Below are positions 51,266 to 60,429 of a stretch of 64,000 nt of DNA, piece by piece (within the stretch, counting starts at the first letter, position 1; every line of letters starts with the position of its first letter). The notes beneath the pieces were generated by a model, which searched no databases, was not told the origin of the DNA, and saw only the letters and a program-made list of their open reading frames with translations. This DNA is from JAPPFW01 sp965231815 (GTDB lineage Bacteria; Actinomycetota; Acidimicrobiia; Spongiisociales; Spongiisociaceae). The position numbers and the translations under genes are program-made. Location: contig OZ246890.1 of the NCBI GenBank assembly GCA_965231815.1, positions 2,232,001 to 2,296,000 of the forward strand, read 5' to 3'.

Positions 51266-52309
51266 TTGGGAACACAACCAACACCGGTTGGTCTTCTGGG
51301 TGCGGGAGAGGTCGCCGCTCAGTATGTACCGAACCTGCTGGCTAGTGATGAGATTGATGTGATCGGCGTTGGTGACTTAGACCACGGAGCGGCTGAACAG
51401 TTGGCCCAAACGTATCACATTCCGAAGGTATTCCCAGGTGAGGAGATACTCCGTTGTGAGGAGATAGAACTCATCGTCAATCTCACTCCTATTCCGGTCC
51501 ATTTCGACACAAGTCTACGTATTCTACGAGCCGGTAAGCATCTCTATAGCGAGAAGCCCTTTGCCTTAAGCACAAAGGATGCCTCCGCGTTGTTGACAAC
51601 CGCAGATCGATTGGGCTTGAGCGTCGGTTGTGCGCCGGACACGGTTCTGGGTCCCGGGTTTCAAGCCGGTCGCCGCGCCCTGGAAAACGGTGTGATCGGC
51701 AAACCCCTCTCAGTACTTGCCGCCATGCTGCGGCCTCTACCCGTACTCAAACGACACCGTACCGGAGCGATTCCCCTCTTCAATATGGCGCCGTATTATC
51801 TGTCTGCTCTGTCGAATCTGTTTGGTTCCGCCATATCTATGTCGTGGATATCACGGCTGTCTAGCGTCCCAACCCCAGCAGATAAGTGCCCGATCTTTGC
51901 CTCCGGCAGTCTCAGGTTTATGGACGATGTGCTGTGCAATCTAACGCTACGATGGGGTGGCACACCTTCAGGAGAGGTTCCGATTCTCAAGGTATTCGGT
52001 ACCCATGGGGTGCTATGCCTACCGAATCCCGATACCTTCTCGGCTGATGTTCGCTGGCGCCGGCATGGTGAGCGCTCCTGGCAGTGGATCTCGGAAGAGC
52101 GCGTAAGGGGCAGTCGTGGTGTCAACCTCCGCGGAGTCGGTGTGGTGGATATGGCCCAGGCGATACGGCAGGGTAGACCTCCCCGGGCGGCGCCCGACGT
52201 GGCCCTACATGTAGTCGAAATCATCGAGAAACTGAGTTTGGCCGACACTGGTAGTGATGTTGCGAAAGGTAGGCTCTTGACCGGTTGCGACAAGCCGGCC
52301 TTGTTGTGA
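51266..52309 (+). CDS. Gfo/Idh/MocA-family oxidoreductase (first)
   Basis: A 347-residue NAD(P)-dependent oxidoreductase, usually acting on sugars, inositols or their derivatives. GLLGAGEVAAQYVPNLL is the Rossmann fingerprint, and HLYSEKPFALSTKDA contains the conserved EKP lysine. The C-terminal alpha/beta domain starts at about residue 130. The consensus GGGxxxDxGxH-like motif is poorly visible: MAPYYLSALSNLFGSA takes its place, so the catalytic His may be absent or replaced by Tyr, and the substrate may be unusual. The TTG start at 51266 follows AGGAGGAGGAG by seven bases. It is part of the operon after the CUT1 permeases. Confidence 0.85.
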   Translation: MGTQPTPVGLLGAGEVAAQYVPNLLASDEIDVIGVGDLDHGAAEQLAQTYHIPKVFPGEEILRCEEIELIVNLTPIPVHFDTSLRILRAGKHLYSEKPFALSTKDASALLTTADRLGLSVGCAPDTVLGPGFQAGRRALENGVIGKPLSVLAAMLRPLPVLKRHRTGAIPLFNMAPYYLSALSNLFGSAISMSWISRLSSVPTPADKCPIFASGSLRFMDDVLCNLTLRWGGTPSGEVPILKVFGTHGVLCLPNPDTFSADVRWRRHGERSWQWISEERVRGSRGVNLRGVGVVDMAQAIRQGRPPRAAPDVALHVVEIIEKLSLADTGSDVAKGRLLTGCDKPALL

Positions 52310-52361
52310 TCCCGAATGCAAGGCAGTAGCCGATTTGGCAACCGCACAGGAAGGGCGCCTA

Positions 52362-52850
52362 ATGACAACAAAGATCGGGGCAATGCACGGTGTTTGGCAT
52401 TTCAGTTTCACCGTCTCCGATATGGATCGCTCTCTCGAGTTCTACGTCGGCTTGCTGTCGTTCGAGCTGGTGCATCGCCAGATTCAGGACAACTCGTACA
52501 CACGACGGCTAGTCGGCTATCCGGACGCCCGGATAGTTGTCGCTCAATTGGCGGTTCCCGGCCAGCCGCGTCACCTCTCCACGCACGACCTCGAGCTCGT
52601 GCAGTATGTGAGACCGATAGGCCGGAGAGGCGACCCTAATATTGCCAATCCGGGCGCCGCCCACCTGGCGGTGGCGGTCGATGACATCCATCGATGGTAC
52701 GAGCGACTGAGCGCCGCAGGAGTCTCATTCTTCTCGGAGCCGAACCGCATAACGGCGGGAATCAACGAAGGCGGTTACGCGGTGTATTTCCACGACCCGG
52801 ATCAGATTGTCCTGGAACTCCTCCAGCCGCCACCAGGACGGCTTCCGTAG
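52362..52850 (+). CDS. VOC-superfamily (glyoxalase/dioxygenase-like) protein
   Basis: A 162-residue vicinal oxygen chelate protein. HGVWHFSFTVSDMDRSLEFY opens the first beta-alpha-beta-beta-beta module with its metal His, and AHLAVAVDDIHRWYERL opens the second; the C-terminal YFHDPDQIVLELLQPP supplies the last Glu ligand. These cover the four-ligand metal site of glyoxalase/epimerase/dioxygenase members. ATG at 52362 has AGGAAGGG upstream and is preferred over an ATG nine codons earlier. It sits between two Gfo/Idh/MocA genes, so an isomerase or epimerase in sugar catabolism is the most natural guess. Confidence 0.85.
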   Translation: MTTKIGAMHGVWHFSFTVSDMDRSLEFYVGLLSFELVHRQIQDNSYTRRLVGYPDARIVVAQLAVPGQPRHLSTHDLELVQYVRPIGRRGDPNIANPGAAHLAVAVDDIHRWYERLSAAGVSFFSEPNRITAGINEGGYAVYFHDPDQIVLELLQPPPGRLP

Positions 52851-53008
52851 TAGGGGGGTGTGGTTCAAGCGTGCATCACCTTCCCCATGTGATGTATCTG
52901 TGGAAACAGAGATCTCCCGCAGGTCGCCGCCCTGCGCAGAACCAGTTGAGACCTTACTCACCATCCTCACTCCTTACTAGGATCCGATCAGCCGTTGAAG
53001 GACAGATC

Positions 53009-53827
53009 ATGCGAATCCGCAACTACGAAACCGGTCCGTTCACGACTCAACAGGTGGAGGGATCGTCCGCACAGGTGGGGACGCTCGACGTACTGGACCG
53101 ATCGGACTTCGAGACCTCGTTCGCGTTCATCAAGACGGAGCGCTTGGGGCCCGGAGCGAGCGTCGGCCTCCATCGCCACGAACGGTCCGAGGAGTGCCTG
53201 GTTCTGCTGGACGGTCCGCTGGCGGTGGCGCACAACGAGCGCTTCGGAGTCATCGAACCGCCCTCGATAGCGCTGTGCCGGGCCGGCGACACCCACGGGA
53301 TCATCAACCACACCAACCGCTCGACCGACTGCATCCGAATCGGAGTAGCTCCGGAGGATGGACCGTTCGAAGCGGTGGATCTCGCGGATGATCTAGCCGG
53401 CCGGGAGCGCAGTGTCGGTGGTCTCGATTGTGTCCAACGCCTTGATCCGACCTTGCTATCGCCGGGGTGCGCCCATCTCGGCTTGGGAGAGATCCGGTTC
53501 CGGCGGCTCTTCGACCAAGACATGTTCACGACGAATTGGGGTTTCGTCGACCACGCCTTCCTACCTCCCGGAACCTCGGTCGGCTATCACCGTCACGAAA
53601 CCATCCAGGAGTGCTACGTGATCATCGGGGGTCGGGGCCGCATGAAAGTCGATGGCGAAGTTGGCGAGGTGGCCAGAGGAGACTGTATCCCCAATCGAAT
53701 CGGAGGTTCGCACGGGATCATCAACCATACCGACGCCCCGTTGGAGTTTATCAACATCGCCGTGTGCCGGTACAAAGGCCATATTGACTTCACGAATCTC
53801 GAAGACAATCTCAGTGACTTGCTGTGA
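53009..53827 (+). CDS. Two-domain cupin (bicupin)
   Basis: A 272-residue protein with two cupin domains. Each has the metal motif: GLHRHERSEECLVLLDGP (about 52-69) and GYHRHETIQECYVIIGGR (about 192-209), both with His-x-His and a downstream Glu, and each has a second-motif histidine in DTHGIINHT and GSHGIINHT. The repeated blocks show an internal duplication. Bicupins include sugar isomerases, dioxygenases and binding proteins. ATG at 53009 is preceded by GAAGGA; the frame upstream is open for 105 more codons but contains the end of the VOC gene and a gap, so it is not used. It is transcribed with the surrounding oxidoreductases. Confidence 0.88.
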   Translation: MRIRNYETGPFTTQQVEGSSAQVGTLDVLDRSDFETSFAFIKTERLGPGASVGLHRHERSEECLVLLDGPLAVAHNERFGVIEPPSIALCRAGDTHGIINHTNRSTDCIRIGVAPEDGPFEAVDLADDLAGRERSVGGLDCVQRLDPTLLSPGCAHLGLGEIRFRRLFDQDMFTTNWGFVDHAFLPPGTSVGYHRHETIQECYVIIGGRGRMKVDGEVGEVARGDCIPNRIGGSHGIINHTDAPLEFINIAVCRYKGHIDFTNLEDNLSDLL

Positions 53828-53882
53828 GACTCAAGGGAGATAAGCGAGGAGGTATCGCCGTGCCGACTCCGGGGGTTGTCAC

Positions 53883-54920
53883 ATGACACTCTTGCCCGAC
53901 CCCGAACCGATCCCTCTTCGTGGTGGACCGGTACTGCGTTGGGGGATTCTAGCACCGGGAGTAATAGCCAATAAGTTCGTAAGGTCGTTGAAGCGTCACA
54001 CCGACCAAGAAGTTGTCGCAGTAGGTTCACGATCGAGTGAGAGGGCTAAGAGCTTCGGACAACGATTCTCGATTCCGCGTGCGTACGCTTCTTATGAAGC
54101 GTTACTCGGTGATGATGATGTTGACATTGTATATATTGCATCGCCGCATAGTTTCCATAAAGAGATGGCGGTGGCCTCACTCGAGGCCGGTAAGCATGTT
54201 CTTGTCGAGAAGCCACTGGCAACAACGGCGTTAGAGGTACAAGCTATCAGTGATTCTGCACGGATCCATAACAGGTTTGCCATGGAGGCCATGCATTCAC
54301 GCTTTCATCCGAGAACTAGGGTTTTAGAGAAGCTGTTAAAGGGTGGCGAGGTCGGGGATATAAGTCTGGTCACCGCGGATTTGGGGGCGGTCTTCCCTGT
54401 CGATCACAGTAGTCGAATATACGATCCGACGCTCGGGGGTGGAGCCCTGCTGGACATAGGAGTCTATTCAGTTTGGTTTGCAGTTTTCGTTTTGGGATCG
54501 CCAACCCGTGTTGAATGCATCGGGGAACTTACTTCGACAGGTGTCGATGGTCAATCCATAACTGTCTTGACCAATGAGAGTGGCCAACACGCGGTTGCAA
54601 GTTGCAGCCTCTATACATTCGGTCCTGGAGAGGCGAGCGTAAACGGTTCCGGTGGCCGGGTCTTGATTGCTTCGCGCCACCCGGCTCCTGGTGATCTGGC
54701 GTTGTACGATCACAAGAACGAACTTGTAGCCGAGTTCATTGATCGATCAGGCCTCGTCACGGCCGAGGATGGCTTGTGCAGGCAGGCGGTCTGGGCCGCT
54801 CGACACATTTCTGATGGTCTTACGGAGTCACCGATGCACCCTCTGTCGATGTCCAAACGTGTGTTGCAGGTGCTCGATGAAGCTCGTAAACAACTAGGAG
54901 TGGCTCCGACCGGCTTCTAG
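53883..54920 (+). CDS. Gfo/Idh/MocA-family oxidoreductase (second)
   Basis: A 345-residue NAD(P)-dependent oxidoreductase. WGILAPGVIANKFVRSL is the dinucleotide motif, HVLVEKPLATTALE holds the EKP lysine, and GGGALLDIGVYSVWFA is the GGGxxxDxGxY motif of the family, with Tyr in the catalytic His position. This Tyr variant is common in trans-1,2-dihydrobenzene-diol dehydrogenase-like and glucose-fructose oxidoreductase-like branches. It is quite different from the first oxidoreductase in the operon and shows somewhat higher A+T codon use. Last gene of the sugar locus; 56 bases after the bicupin gene. Confidence 0.87.
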   Translation: MTLLPDPEPIPLRGGPVLRWGILAPGVIANKFVRSLKRHTDQEVVAVGSRSSERAKSFGQRFSIPRAYASYEALLGDDDVDIVYIASPHSFHKEMAVASLEAGKHVLVEKPLATTALEVQAISDSARIHNRFAMEAMHSRFHPRTRVLEKLLKGGEVGDISLVTADLGAVFPVDHSSRIYDPTLGGGALLDIGVYSVWFAVFVLGSPTRVECIGELTSTGVDGQSITVLTNESGQHAVASCSLYTFGPGEASVNGSGGRVLIASRHPAPGDLALYDHKNELVAEFIDRSGLVTAEDGLCRQAVWAARHISDGLTESPMHPLSMSKRVLQVLDEARKQLGVAPTGF

Positions 54921-55079
54921 CCCCGGACAGTCTGGCGTTTCTCACCTCCCGGAGGTTCAAGAAGTGTGTGGGGGCCGGGGATCGATCCGTACTGCAGCGT
55001 GGGATGTAGGTGCACCCGAAGCGGATCAACCTCCCTTCTCCGGTCGCTTGCCGCTGCTCTACTACTACGGGAGGCCGAT

Positions 55080-56084
55080 CTATTCGTCAGATGCTCGGGC
55101 CAGTAGTCCTGGCTTGACCGCGCCTGCCTTTTCTGCTGCGGACTGGAGCGCCTCCACGAGTAGGGACCACTCGTGAACCTCGTTTCGCTCTACCTCCGTC
55201 TGCGCCGAGAGTTCAGCCTCCATCACCCGTCCCGCGAGTGGAACCCACAGGGCTGTGAGCGCCATTTCCAGCTCGGCGGGCGAAGGGTCGCCCCTGTAGA
55301 ACGCTCGGCTGGCTCGGACCAGGCCCAGCAAGCGCTCCCGTGCCTGCTGCTCTTCCGCCAACTCGAATTCGAATGGCATCTCCAAGGAGTGGCGACCCAG
55401 GAGTTGGGCGTCGGATACCAGCCGGCGGGTGGGTCCGCTGGCCACTATCCGCCCCCCATACATGATCACCGCCCGCTCACAGAGTTCCAATGCAAGCGGG
55501 AGGTCATGTGTCACGATCAACTGGGTCACATCCAAACCGGCAAGCGTGGTGATCAGGTCTCTGCGACCTGCCGGGTCGAGACCCACGGCCGGCTCATCCA
55601 GCACGAGCACGTCCGGATACATGGCCAGCACCGTGGCTATCGAAACCCTGCGCTTTTCCCCTCCACTCAGGTGATGGGGCGCCCGGTGAGCAGTATCAGC
55701 AGCTGACACCCGGGCCAAGGCTTCTTCCACCCTCTCCTCGAGCTCGTCGCCGCGCAACCCCAGATTCGCCGGTCCGAAGGCAACGTCCTCAGCCACAGTC
55801 GGCATGAACAACTGGTCGTTGGTGTCCTGGAACACCAAACCGACACGGCGGCGGATCTCGCCCACGGTTGATGGCCCGAGTTCCATCCCCCCGACCCAGA
55901 TGTCTCCCGCCGCAGGAGTGTGTATGCCGTTGAGATGCAGCATCAGGGTGCTCTTCCCCGCCCCATTCGGACCGAGAACGGCTAGCCGTTCCCCGGTCTC
56001 AACCTCGAGATCCACTCCTGACAACGCCTGGCGTCCATCCGGATAGGTGAATCTCAGCCCCTTCACCTCCACAGCGAGCGTCAT
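55080..56084 (-). CDS. cbiO: Cobalt/nickel ECF transporter ATPase (CbiO) with C-terminal extension
   Basis: A 334-residue ABC ATPase of an energy-coupling-factor importer. Walker A GPNGAGKST, VGLVFQDTNDQLFMPTVAED (Q-loop), signature HLSGGEKRRVSIA and Walker B VLVLDEPAVGLDP are all present in the first 225 residues. The last 90 residues (from about 240) are a charged, helical extension (ELAEEQQARERLLGLVRASR) not needed for ATPase function and unusual for CbiO. ATG at 56084 overlaps the stop of the CbiQ gene as ATGA; the frame is open 22 codons earlier but that lies inside cbiQ. It is the last gene of the cbiMNQO unit. Confidence 0.88.
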   Translation of the reverse strand: MTLAVEVKGLRFTYPDGRQALSGVDLEVETGERLAVLGPNGAGKSTLMLHLNGIHTPAAGDIWVGGMELGPSTVGEIRRRVGLVFQDTNDQLFMPTVAEDVAFGPANLGLRGDELEERVEEALARVSAADTAHRAPHHLSGGEKRRVSIATVLAMYPDVLVLDEPAVGLDPAGRRDLITTLAGLDVTQLIVTHDLPLALELCERAVIMYGGRIVASGPTRRLVSDAQLLGRHSLEMPFEFELAEEQQARERLLGLVRASRAFYRGDPSPAELEMALTALWVPLAGRVMEAELSAQTEVERNEVHEWSLLVEALQSAAEKAGAVKPGLLARASDE

Positions 56085-56845
56085 TGTGTCAACATGGCAA
56101 TCGTGACTGTGATCAGCCCAAGCAGGGGAAGCGGGACCGCCTTGAGCCAATCCGAGGCTTCGGCGGGTTTTCCAGTCAAGTCAGGCATCACACCCGTATA
56201 CCCCCTGGACAGCATCGCCGCATGGATCCTCTCGCCCCGCTCGTAGGAGCGGACGAACAACGCACCGGCGGAGGATGCGATCGGCTTGGCCTGCCATAGC
56301 CAGCGGGGGTCGTACCCTCGTGCAACCATGGCAGTCCGCATCCGACCCAATGAATCGGCCATCAACTCCATGTAGCGGACCATGAACGACGTGATCGAGA
56401 CGAACACGGGCGGAACGTGCAAGCGGGTCAGGCCCTTCAGCAGATCAGGCACCTTGGTGGTACCGGCCAGAAGGATACTGGAAGTGGCGCCCACTCCCGC
56501 CTTGGCAAGGATGCCCCACATCGCCCATAACCCTTCGGCCGAGAGCGAAATGCCCAGAACCCGGACGCGTTCACCCTCGCCGATGATGGGAACCATGAAA
56601 GCGAAGAGTACGAATGGGAGGACGACGACGAGTCGCGCAATAAGAAAGCGCAACGGGATCCTCGCAACCATGACGACTACTGCTAGCAACGTCCCGTAAA
56701 CGCCGAACGCCCATATTGCGGTGCGGGGAGTCAGCGCCGCGCACAGTACGAACAGGAAAGTAGCGGCCACCTTTGCCTCGGGCGCCAGGCGATGCACCAC
56801 ACTGTGACCGTGGACGTATAGCGCTTTCGCGTCTGCGGCAACCAC
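56081..56845 (-). CDS. cbiQ: Cobalt/nickel ECF transporter transmembrane subunit (CbiQ)
   Basis: A 254-residue membrane protein with five or six helices. It begins with a hydrophilic segment (HSVVHRLAPEAKVAATFLF), which is the usual T-component opening HRLxPxxK, and has the two short ARG-type coupling motifs AMVARGYDP and AMLSRGYTG that contact the ATPases. It acts as the scaffold between CbiM and CbiO. Its start is 4 bases after the cbiM(N) gene stop and its end overlaps cbiO. Confidence 0.9.
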   Translation of the reverse strand: MVAADAKALYVHGHSVVHRLAPEAKVAATFLFVLCAALTPRTAIWAFGVYGTLLAVVVMVARIPLRFLIARLVVVLPFVLFAFMVPIIGEGERVRVLGISLSAEGLWAMWGILAKAGVGATSSILLAGTTKVPDLLKGLTRLHVPPVFVSITSFMVRYMELMADSLGRMRTAMVARGYDPRWLWQAKPIASSAGALFVRSYERGERIHAAMLSRGYTGVMPDLTGKPAEASDWLKAVPLPLLGLITVTIAMLTQ

Positions 56846-56848
56846 CGT

Positions 56849-57820
56849 TCAGACTGTCCCATCTTTCCGGCGTCGCAAGGCCACGATCAAGCCCCAACCC
56901 ACCGACAGGACAATCAAGGTTCCCACAATCCCGGCGATGGCCAGGCTCAGCGTCGGGTTCTCGAGGCCAGCCACTGCGTAATCTGAAAAGACACTTCCCT
57001 CCAAGGGATTGGCTTCGCCCAGTATCCCGGTGTCCGCTGCTACCCGCTCCAAACCATCCGGCGAATCGACGGCGAACTGGCTCACCACGGCCGCAACAAC
57101 AAGCGTGACTACCAGTGCGGCGATGACGAACACTCGCCGGGAAAGCCGTCCGGCCTGTCTCCCGACACTCACGGAGATATCTTGAGCGCCGTAGACCAGG
57201 TCCGGCCTGGCCGCTAGCACTGCGCTTACGGCGAGAGCGCTGATCACACCTTCTCCAACCCCGATCAGCACATGAAACGACACCATGGCGCCGAACACCT
57301 TGTCGAAGGGGACGGGAGCGGTGGCGCCGAACAACCACTCCAGCGAAAAGGCCATGGCCGACAGGACTACGGAGAGTCCGGCCGCTAAGCCGGTGGCGCC
57401 GATAACGCCGCCTCGGTTCGCCGGCAGCACCTTACGGAACAGAGAGTATGCACCGTAACCGCCGAATGCCGTAACCAGCGCCATATTGATGATGTTGTAG
57501 CCCAAGGCCGTGAGTCCGCCGTCGGCGAAGACCAACGCCTGCACCACAACCACGACGGTTACCACCACCGATCCGAGCGCAGGACCCAGCAGCACCGCAG
57601 CCAGAGCCCCGCCCAGGAGATGCCCCGACGTTCCGGCCGCCACCGGAAAGTTGAACATCTGAGCGGCGAAAACGAAGGCGGCTACGATTCCTGCAAGTGG
57701 CGCCTGCCGTTCCTTCAGGCTGGTCCCGAGGTTCCGCAGCGTGGCGGCGAGTACACCTAGGCTGACCGCTCCGGTAGCTACCGCAGTACCGGCGTTCAAG
57801 AAGCCATCTGGCGCGTGCAT
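56849..57820 (-). CDS. cbiM: Cobalt/nickel ECF transporter substrate-binding fusion protein (CbiMN)
   Basis: A 323-residue membrane protein that joins CbiM and CbiN. The N-terminus MHAPDGFL provides the free amino group and His2 that bind Co(II)/Ni(II) in this family. Six helices follow, with FNFPVAAGTSGHLLGGALAA (the conserved metal-contact region) and FADGGLTALGYNIINMALV. From about residue 240 the CbiN-like part has an extracytoplasmic loop (FAVDSPDGLERVAADTG) between two helices. ATG at 57820 gives the mature start exactly; an open extension of 58 codons has no sense. First gene of a three-gene cobalt/nickel import unit. No cobalamin riboswitch can be recognised upstream. Confidence 0.9.
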   Translation of the reverse strand: MHAPDGFLNAGTAVATGAVSLGVLAATLRNLGTSLKERQAPLAGIVAAFVFAAQMFNFPVAAGTSGHLLGGALAAVLLGPALGSVVVTVVVVVQALVFADGGLTALGYNIINMALVTAFGGYGAYSLFRKVLPANRGGVIGATGLAAGLSVVLSAMAFSLEWLFGATAPVPFDKVFGAMVSFHVLIGVGEGVISALAVSAVLAARPDLVYGAQDISVSVGRQAGRLSRRVFVIAALVVTLVVAAVVSQFAVDSPDGLERVAADTGILGEANPLEGSVFSDYAVAGLENPTLSLAIAGIVGTLIVLSVGWGLIVALRRRKDGTV

Positions 57821-58193
57821 GGTATTGCGGGTTCTCTCTACGATGTAAACAACTGAGGCTGATCCTAACAGGTCGGTTACAGGATGCTTGTAGTGGTCAT
57901 ATCCGATGCGAAAGCGTCCTCGAGCAGACCTAGTCGCCGAGTAGCGTCGTTGAACCAGATCATGGCCGTCAAGCGACCAACCGTTGAACCACATGCTTCA
58001 GACCCGAGTTTGGCGGGTGACCACCATCAACATCGCCCAGGCCTACCAACACCTCGCACATACGCGCAGGGATCAACTTCCACAGGGGTCCTCCCTCTTC
58101 GGATGCCACTACAACACCCGAATAATGGAGGACCCCACCCCCAACACCAAAGCACCACCACCCCGCAACCGGCCCCTCTTTACCTTGTTGGGT
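57821..58193. other. Intergenic region between cbiM and the IS110 remnant
   Basis: About 370 bases with no supportable gene. A short leftward frame at about 57880-57965 (MIWFNDATRRLGLLEDAFAS) is open but has no visible signals. The right part (about 58080-58190) is rich in C and A runs (cac, ccc, aac), resembling non-coding DNA of a decayed insertion. No cobalamin riboswitch core was recognised in the leader of cbiM. Confidence 0.4.
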
Positions 58194-59640
58194 AGTTCTG
58201 ATGTGTGAGCATCGGGGCTGGTTGCTCGCCGCGGCGGGCAGGGCTTTGTCCCCCTGTCAGAGAGATGGCCTGGGGGGTGTTGCCACCTGCCGTGGTCGGG
58301 TGCCTGCGACCTCTTACAGGGACATGCACCGTTAGGGGGCTGGTTCGTAAAGTGGTTGAGGCGTGTGGTGCCCCGGGTAGCTGCCGTATGTGTCTTAGAC
58401 CAGAGAGGATCAGCTGATGGGTGATAGACCCAATCCCGTTCCGGAGGTGTTCGTCGGTGTGGACATCGCCAAAGACAATCATTATGCCTGTGTGGTATCG
58501 GCGGGTGGTGAGGCGTTGTTCGCTCGTCCGGTTCTCAACGACGAGGGGGCCATTCGGCGGATGATCAGCGACGCCGCGGAGCGTGGTCGTCCGGCGTTGG
58601 TGGTTGACGTGACCTCGTCGGCGGCTGCGCTGGTTCTCACCGTAGCTGCGGGGATGTCGATTCCGGTGGCTTACGTCACTGGTTTGACGATGCGCCGAGC
58701 CGCCGACCTCTATGCGGGTGCGGCCAAGACCGATCCCGAAGACGCCCGGGTGTTGGCCGATTTCGCTTGGCGTAACGCCGACCGGCTGACCTGGACTTCT
58801 ATAACCGACGGGTTGTTGGCCCGTCTGCGTATCCTCAACGGTCGGGACACGGACCTGGCGACTGACGCCACCAGGTGTGTGAACCGCCTGTGTGACGGCC
58901 TATTAGCCGTGTCCCCGGCTCTGGAACGAGCTGTTGGAGACAAGTTGGTGTCAACACCCGGTCTCAGAGACTTGCTCATGAAGTGGTCCACACCCACCGC
59001 GTTGCGGACCGCCGGCAAAACCCGCGTCCGGACGCTGATCTCGCGGCGGTCCAAGCGCACCCGCCACACTCACCGACCGGATCTGGGCTGCGCTCCGTTC
59101 CCAGACCGTCACCGTGGTTGCCGAGGCGACCTGGGGCGAGACTATTAGCGATCTCGCCGCCGACCTGGACCGGATCATCAACCGGCGAGAAAGCCTCGCA
59201 GCTGACATCGAGGAAGCCTTCGGGGAACATCCGCTGGGAAAAGTCCTCAACAGCATGTGCGGGTTCGGACCCCGCACCGGAGCGAGAACCCTAACCGTTT
59301 CGCCAACCCCGCACGGCTAGCCGCCTACGCCGGCCTAGCACCCGTAGACCGCCAATCCGGACGCAGCCACACCACCCGACGGTCACGAAGAGGTAACCAC
59401 CGACTCGAAAACGCCATGTTCATCGCCGCGTTCGTCGCCACCCGACACGACCCCGACGCCCGCGCCTACTACCAACGCAAACGAGCCCAAGGCAAAAAAC
59501 ACAACGCCGCGGTCATCCGCGTCGCCCGCCGACGCTGCAACATCATCCTCGCCATGCTAAAAACCCGAACCCCCTACCAACCACGTACACAACCCGACAA
59601 ACTACCCGACGCGGCTTGACAACAAGACAGGGACACCCCC
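58194..59640 (+). mobile_element. IS110-family insertion sequence, decayed
   Basis: The coding part (58417-59619) encodes an IS110-type transposase broken by two frame changes. The roughly 220 bases upstream of its start, from about 58194, are GC-rich with several potential hairpins and are the place where IS110 elements keep the long left end. IS110 elements lack terminal inverted repeats, so the exact ends are uncertain. No target duplication is expected. The element separates the cobalt transporter unit from the nuclease/ATPase region on the right. Confidence 0.65.
58417..59619 (+). pseudogene. IS110-family transposase (DEDD type), frameshifted
   Basis: N-terminal VFVGVDIAKDNHYACVV (first catalytic Asp), LVVDVTSSAAALVLTVA and TDPEDARVLADFAW (later acidic residues) match the RuvC-like DEDD domain. 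The C-terminal part, RFANPARLAAYAGLAPV and QSGRSHTTRRSRRGNHRLEN, contains the transposase_20 domain with its Ser. The frame shifts by one base near 59050-59065 (after LISRRSK) and shifts back near 59270-59290 (after SMCGFGPRTGA), where a few residues also seem to be missing. About 400 residues when joined, which is normal length. The protein should be inactive. ATG at 58417 begins the frame. Confidence 0.85.
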
Positions 59641-59748
59641 CTTGTTTCCGAAGAGCCACATTCCTTTATGCTACGAATCACGTCGCTGTTGGAGGCCATC
59701 TCAAATCGGGTACTCGCTCAATGCGATGGGCTGTGAAGGGAGGTCAGG

Positions 59749-60402
59749 ATGAAGCTCCCGACCAAGAAGGCGTGTGTTCGTGTTGTCTGGCTACCGATTG
59801 TGTTCGTCGTCTTGTCAGCGTTGTGGCTGGGTGATCGGTGTGACGTTGGTCGGTTGCCCGTCTATGGTTCCATTGACGGGCCGGTTTATGAGTCCGTGGA
59901 CGAGTTGACGAAGAACGCAGATATCATCGTCGTGGGCACAGTTACTGAATGGTACAGAGGCAAGAGATGCAAGACGGTGGACTTCATCGAGTCGATCAAG
60001 TACAAGATTAGCGGGACAAGCGCCGATCCGATTGCCTTTAACACGGTGAGAGTATCCGAGACCCTCAAGGGTGAATCCGGGGCAGTAGTCACGCTGGGTG
60101 GCTACGACGCACAGAGGTTCGTCGCCGGCAATTTGACACGCCTGGACCCAGGTGACGAGGTATTGCTGTTCCTTTCAGGCCCGGTGCCCACGGACAAACC
60201 GCGTTACCGGCTCAGTCCGGGAACACCGGTTCCCGACATGTACTACAACTCACTGGGCAACGACAACGGTGTGTTCGATATTTATGCAGAAGGAAGGTTG
60301 GTGATACCTCGCCTGCCCGAACGATTCGACTTTGACAAACTTCCCGAGAACCTCGCAGAGATGCGGCTACGCTTGGAGGGCGTAGTTTCTCCGTCGTCCT
60401 GA
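59749..60402 (+). CDS. Secreted or membrane-anchored hypothetical protein
   Basis: A 217-residue protein with a basic N-terminus and one hydrophobic segment (VVWLPIVFVVLSALWLG, about 12-28), typical of an uncleaved or cleaved signal; there is no lipobox. The rest is strand-rich with a repeating pattern ADIIVVGTVTEWYRG ... IAFNTVRVSETLKG ... AVVTLGGYDAQRF ... EVLLFLSGPV, which reads like a beta-barrel of the OB/TIMP-like type found in surface proteins with a V-G-x-V start. No family assigned. The ATG has GGGAGG upstream. Composition agrees with neighbouring genes, and it seems intact. Confidence 0.7.
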   Translation: MKLPTKKACVRVVWLPIVFVVLSALWLGDRCDVGRLPVYGSIDGPVYESVDELTKNADIIVVGTVTEWYRGKRCKTVDFIESIKYKISGTSADPIAFNTVRVSETLKGESGAVVTLGGYDAQRFVAGNLTRLDPGDEVLLFLSGPVPTDKPRYRLSPGTPVPDMYYNSLGNDNGVFDIYAEGRLVIPRLPERFDFDKLPENLAEMRLRLEGVVSPSS

Positions 60403-60429
60403 CCGGCCATATGTCAGCGGACGTTCGTA

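Noticed and set aside
52694..53008. In-frame 105-codon extension of the bicupin gene
   Set aside because: It overlaps the end of the VOC gene and reads as Arg/Ser-rich filler; ATG at 53009 with GAAGGA upstream starts the conserved protein.
57821..58190. Cobalamin riboswitch upstream of cbiM
   Set aside because: I looked for the conserved B12-box-like core in the leader on the minus strand and could not recognise it; a covariance search would settle it.
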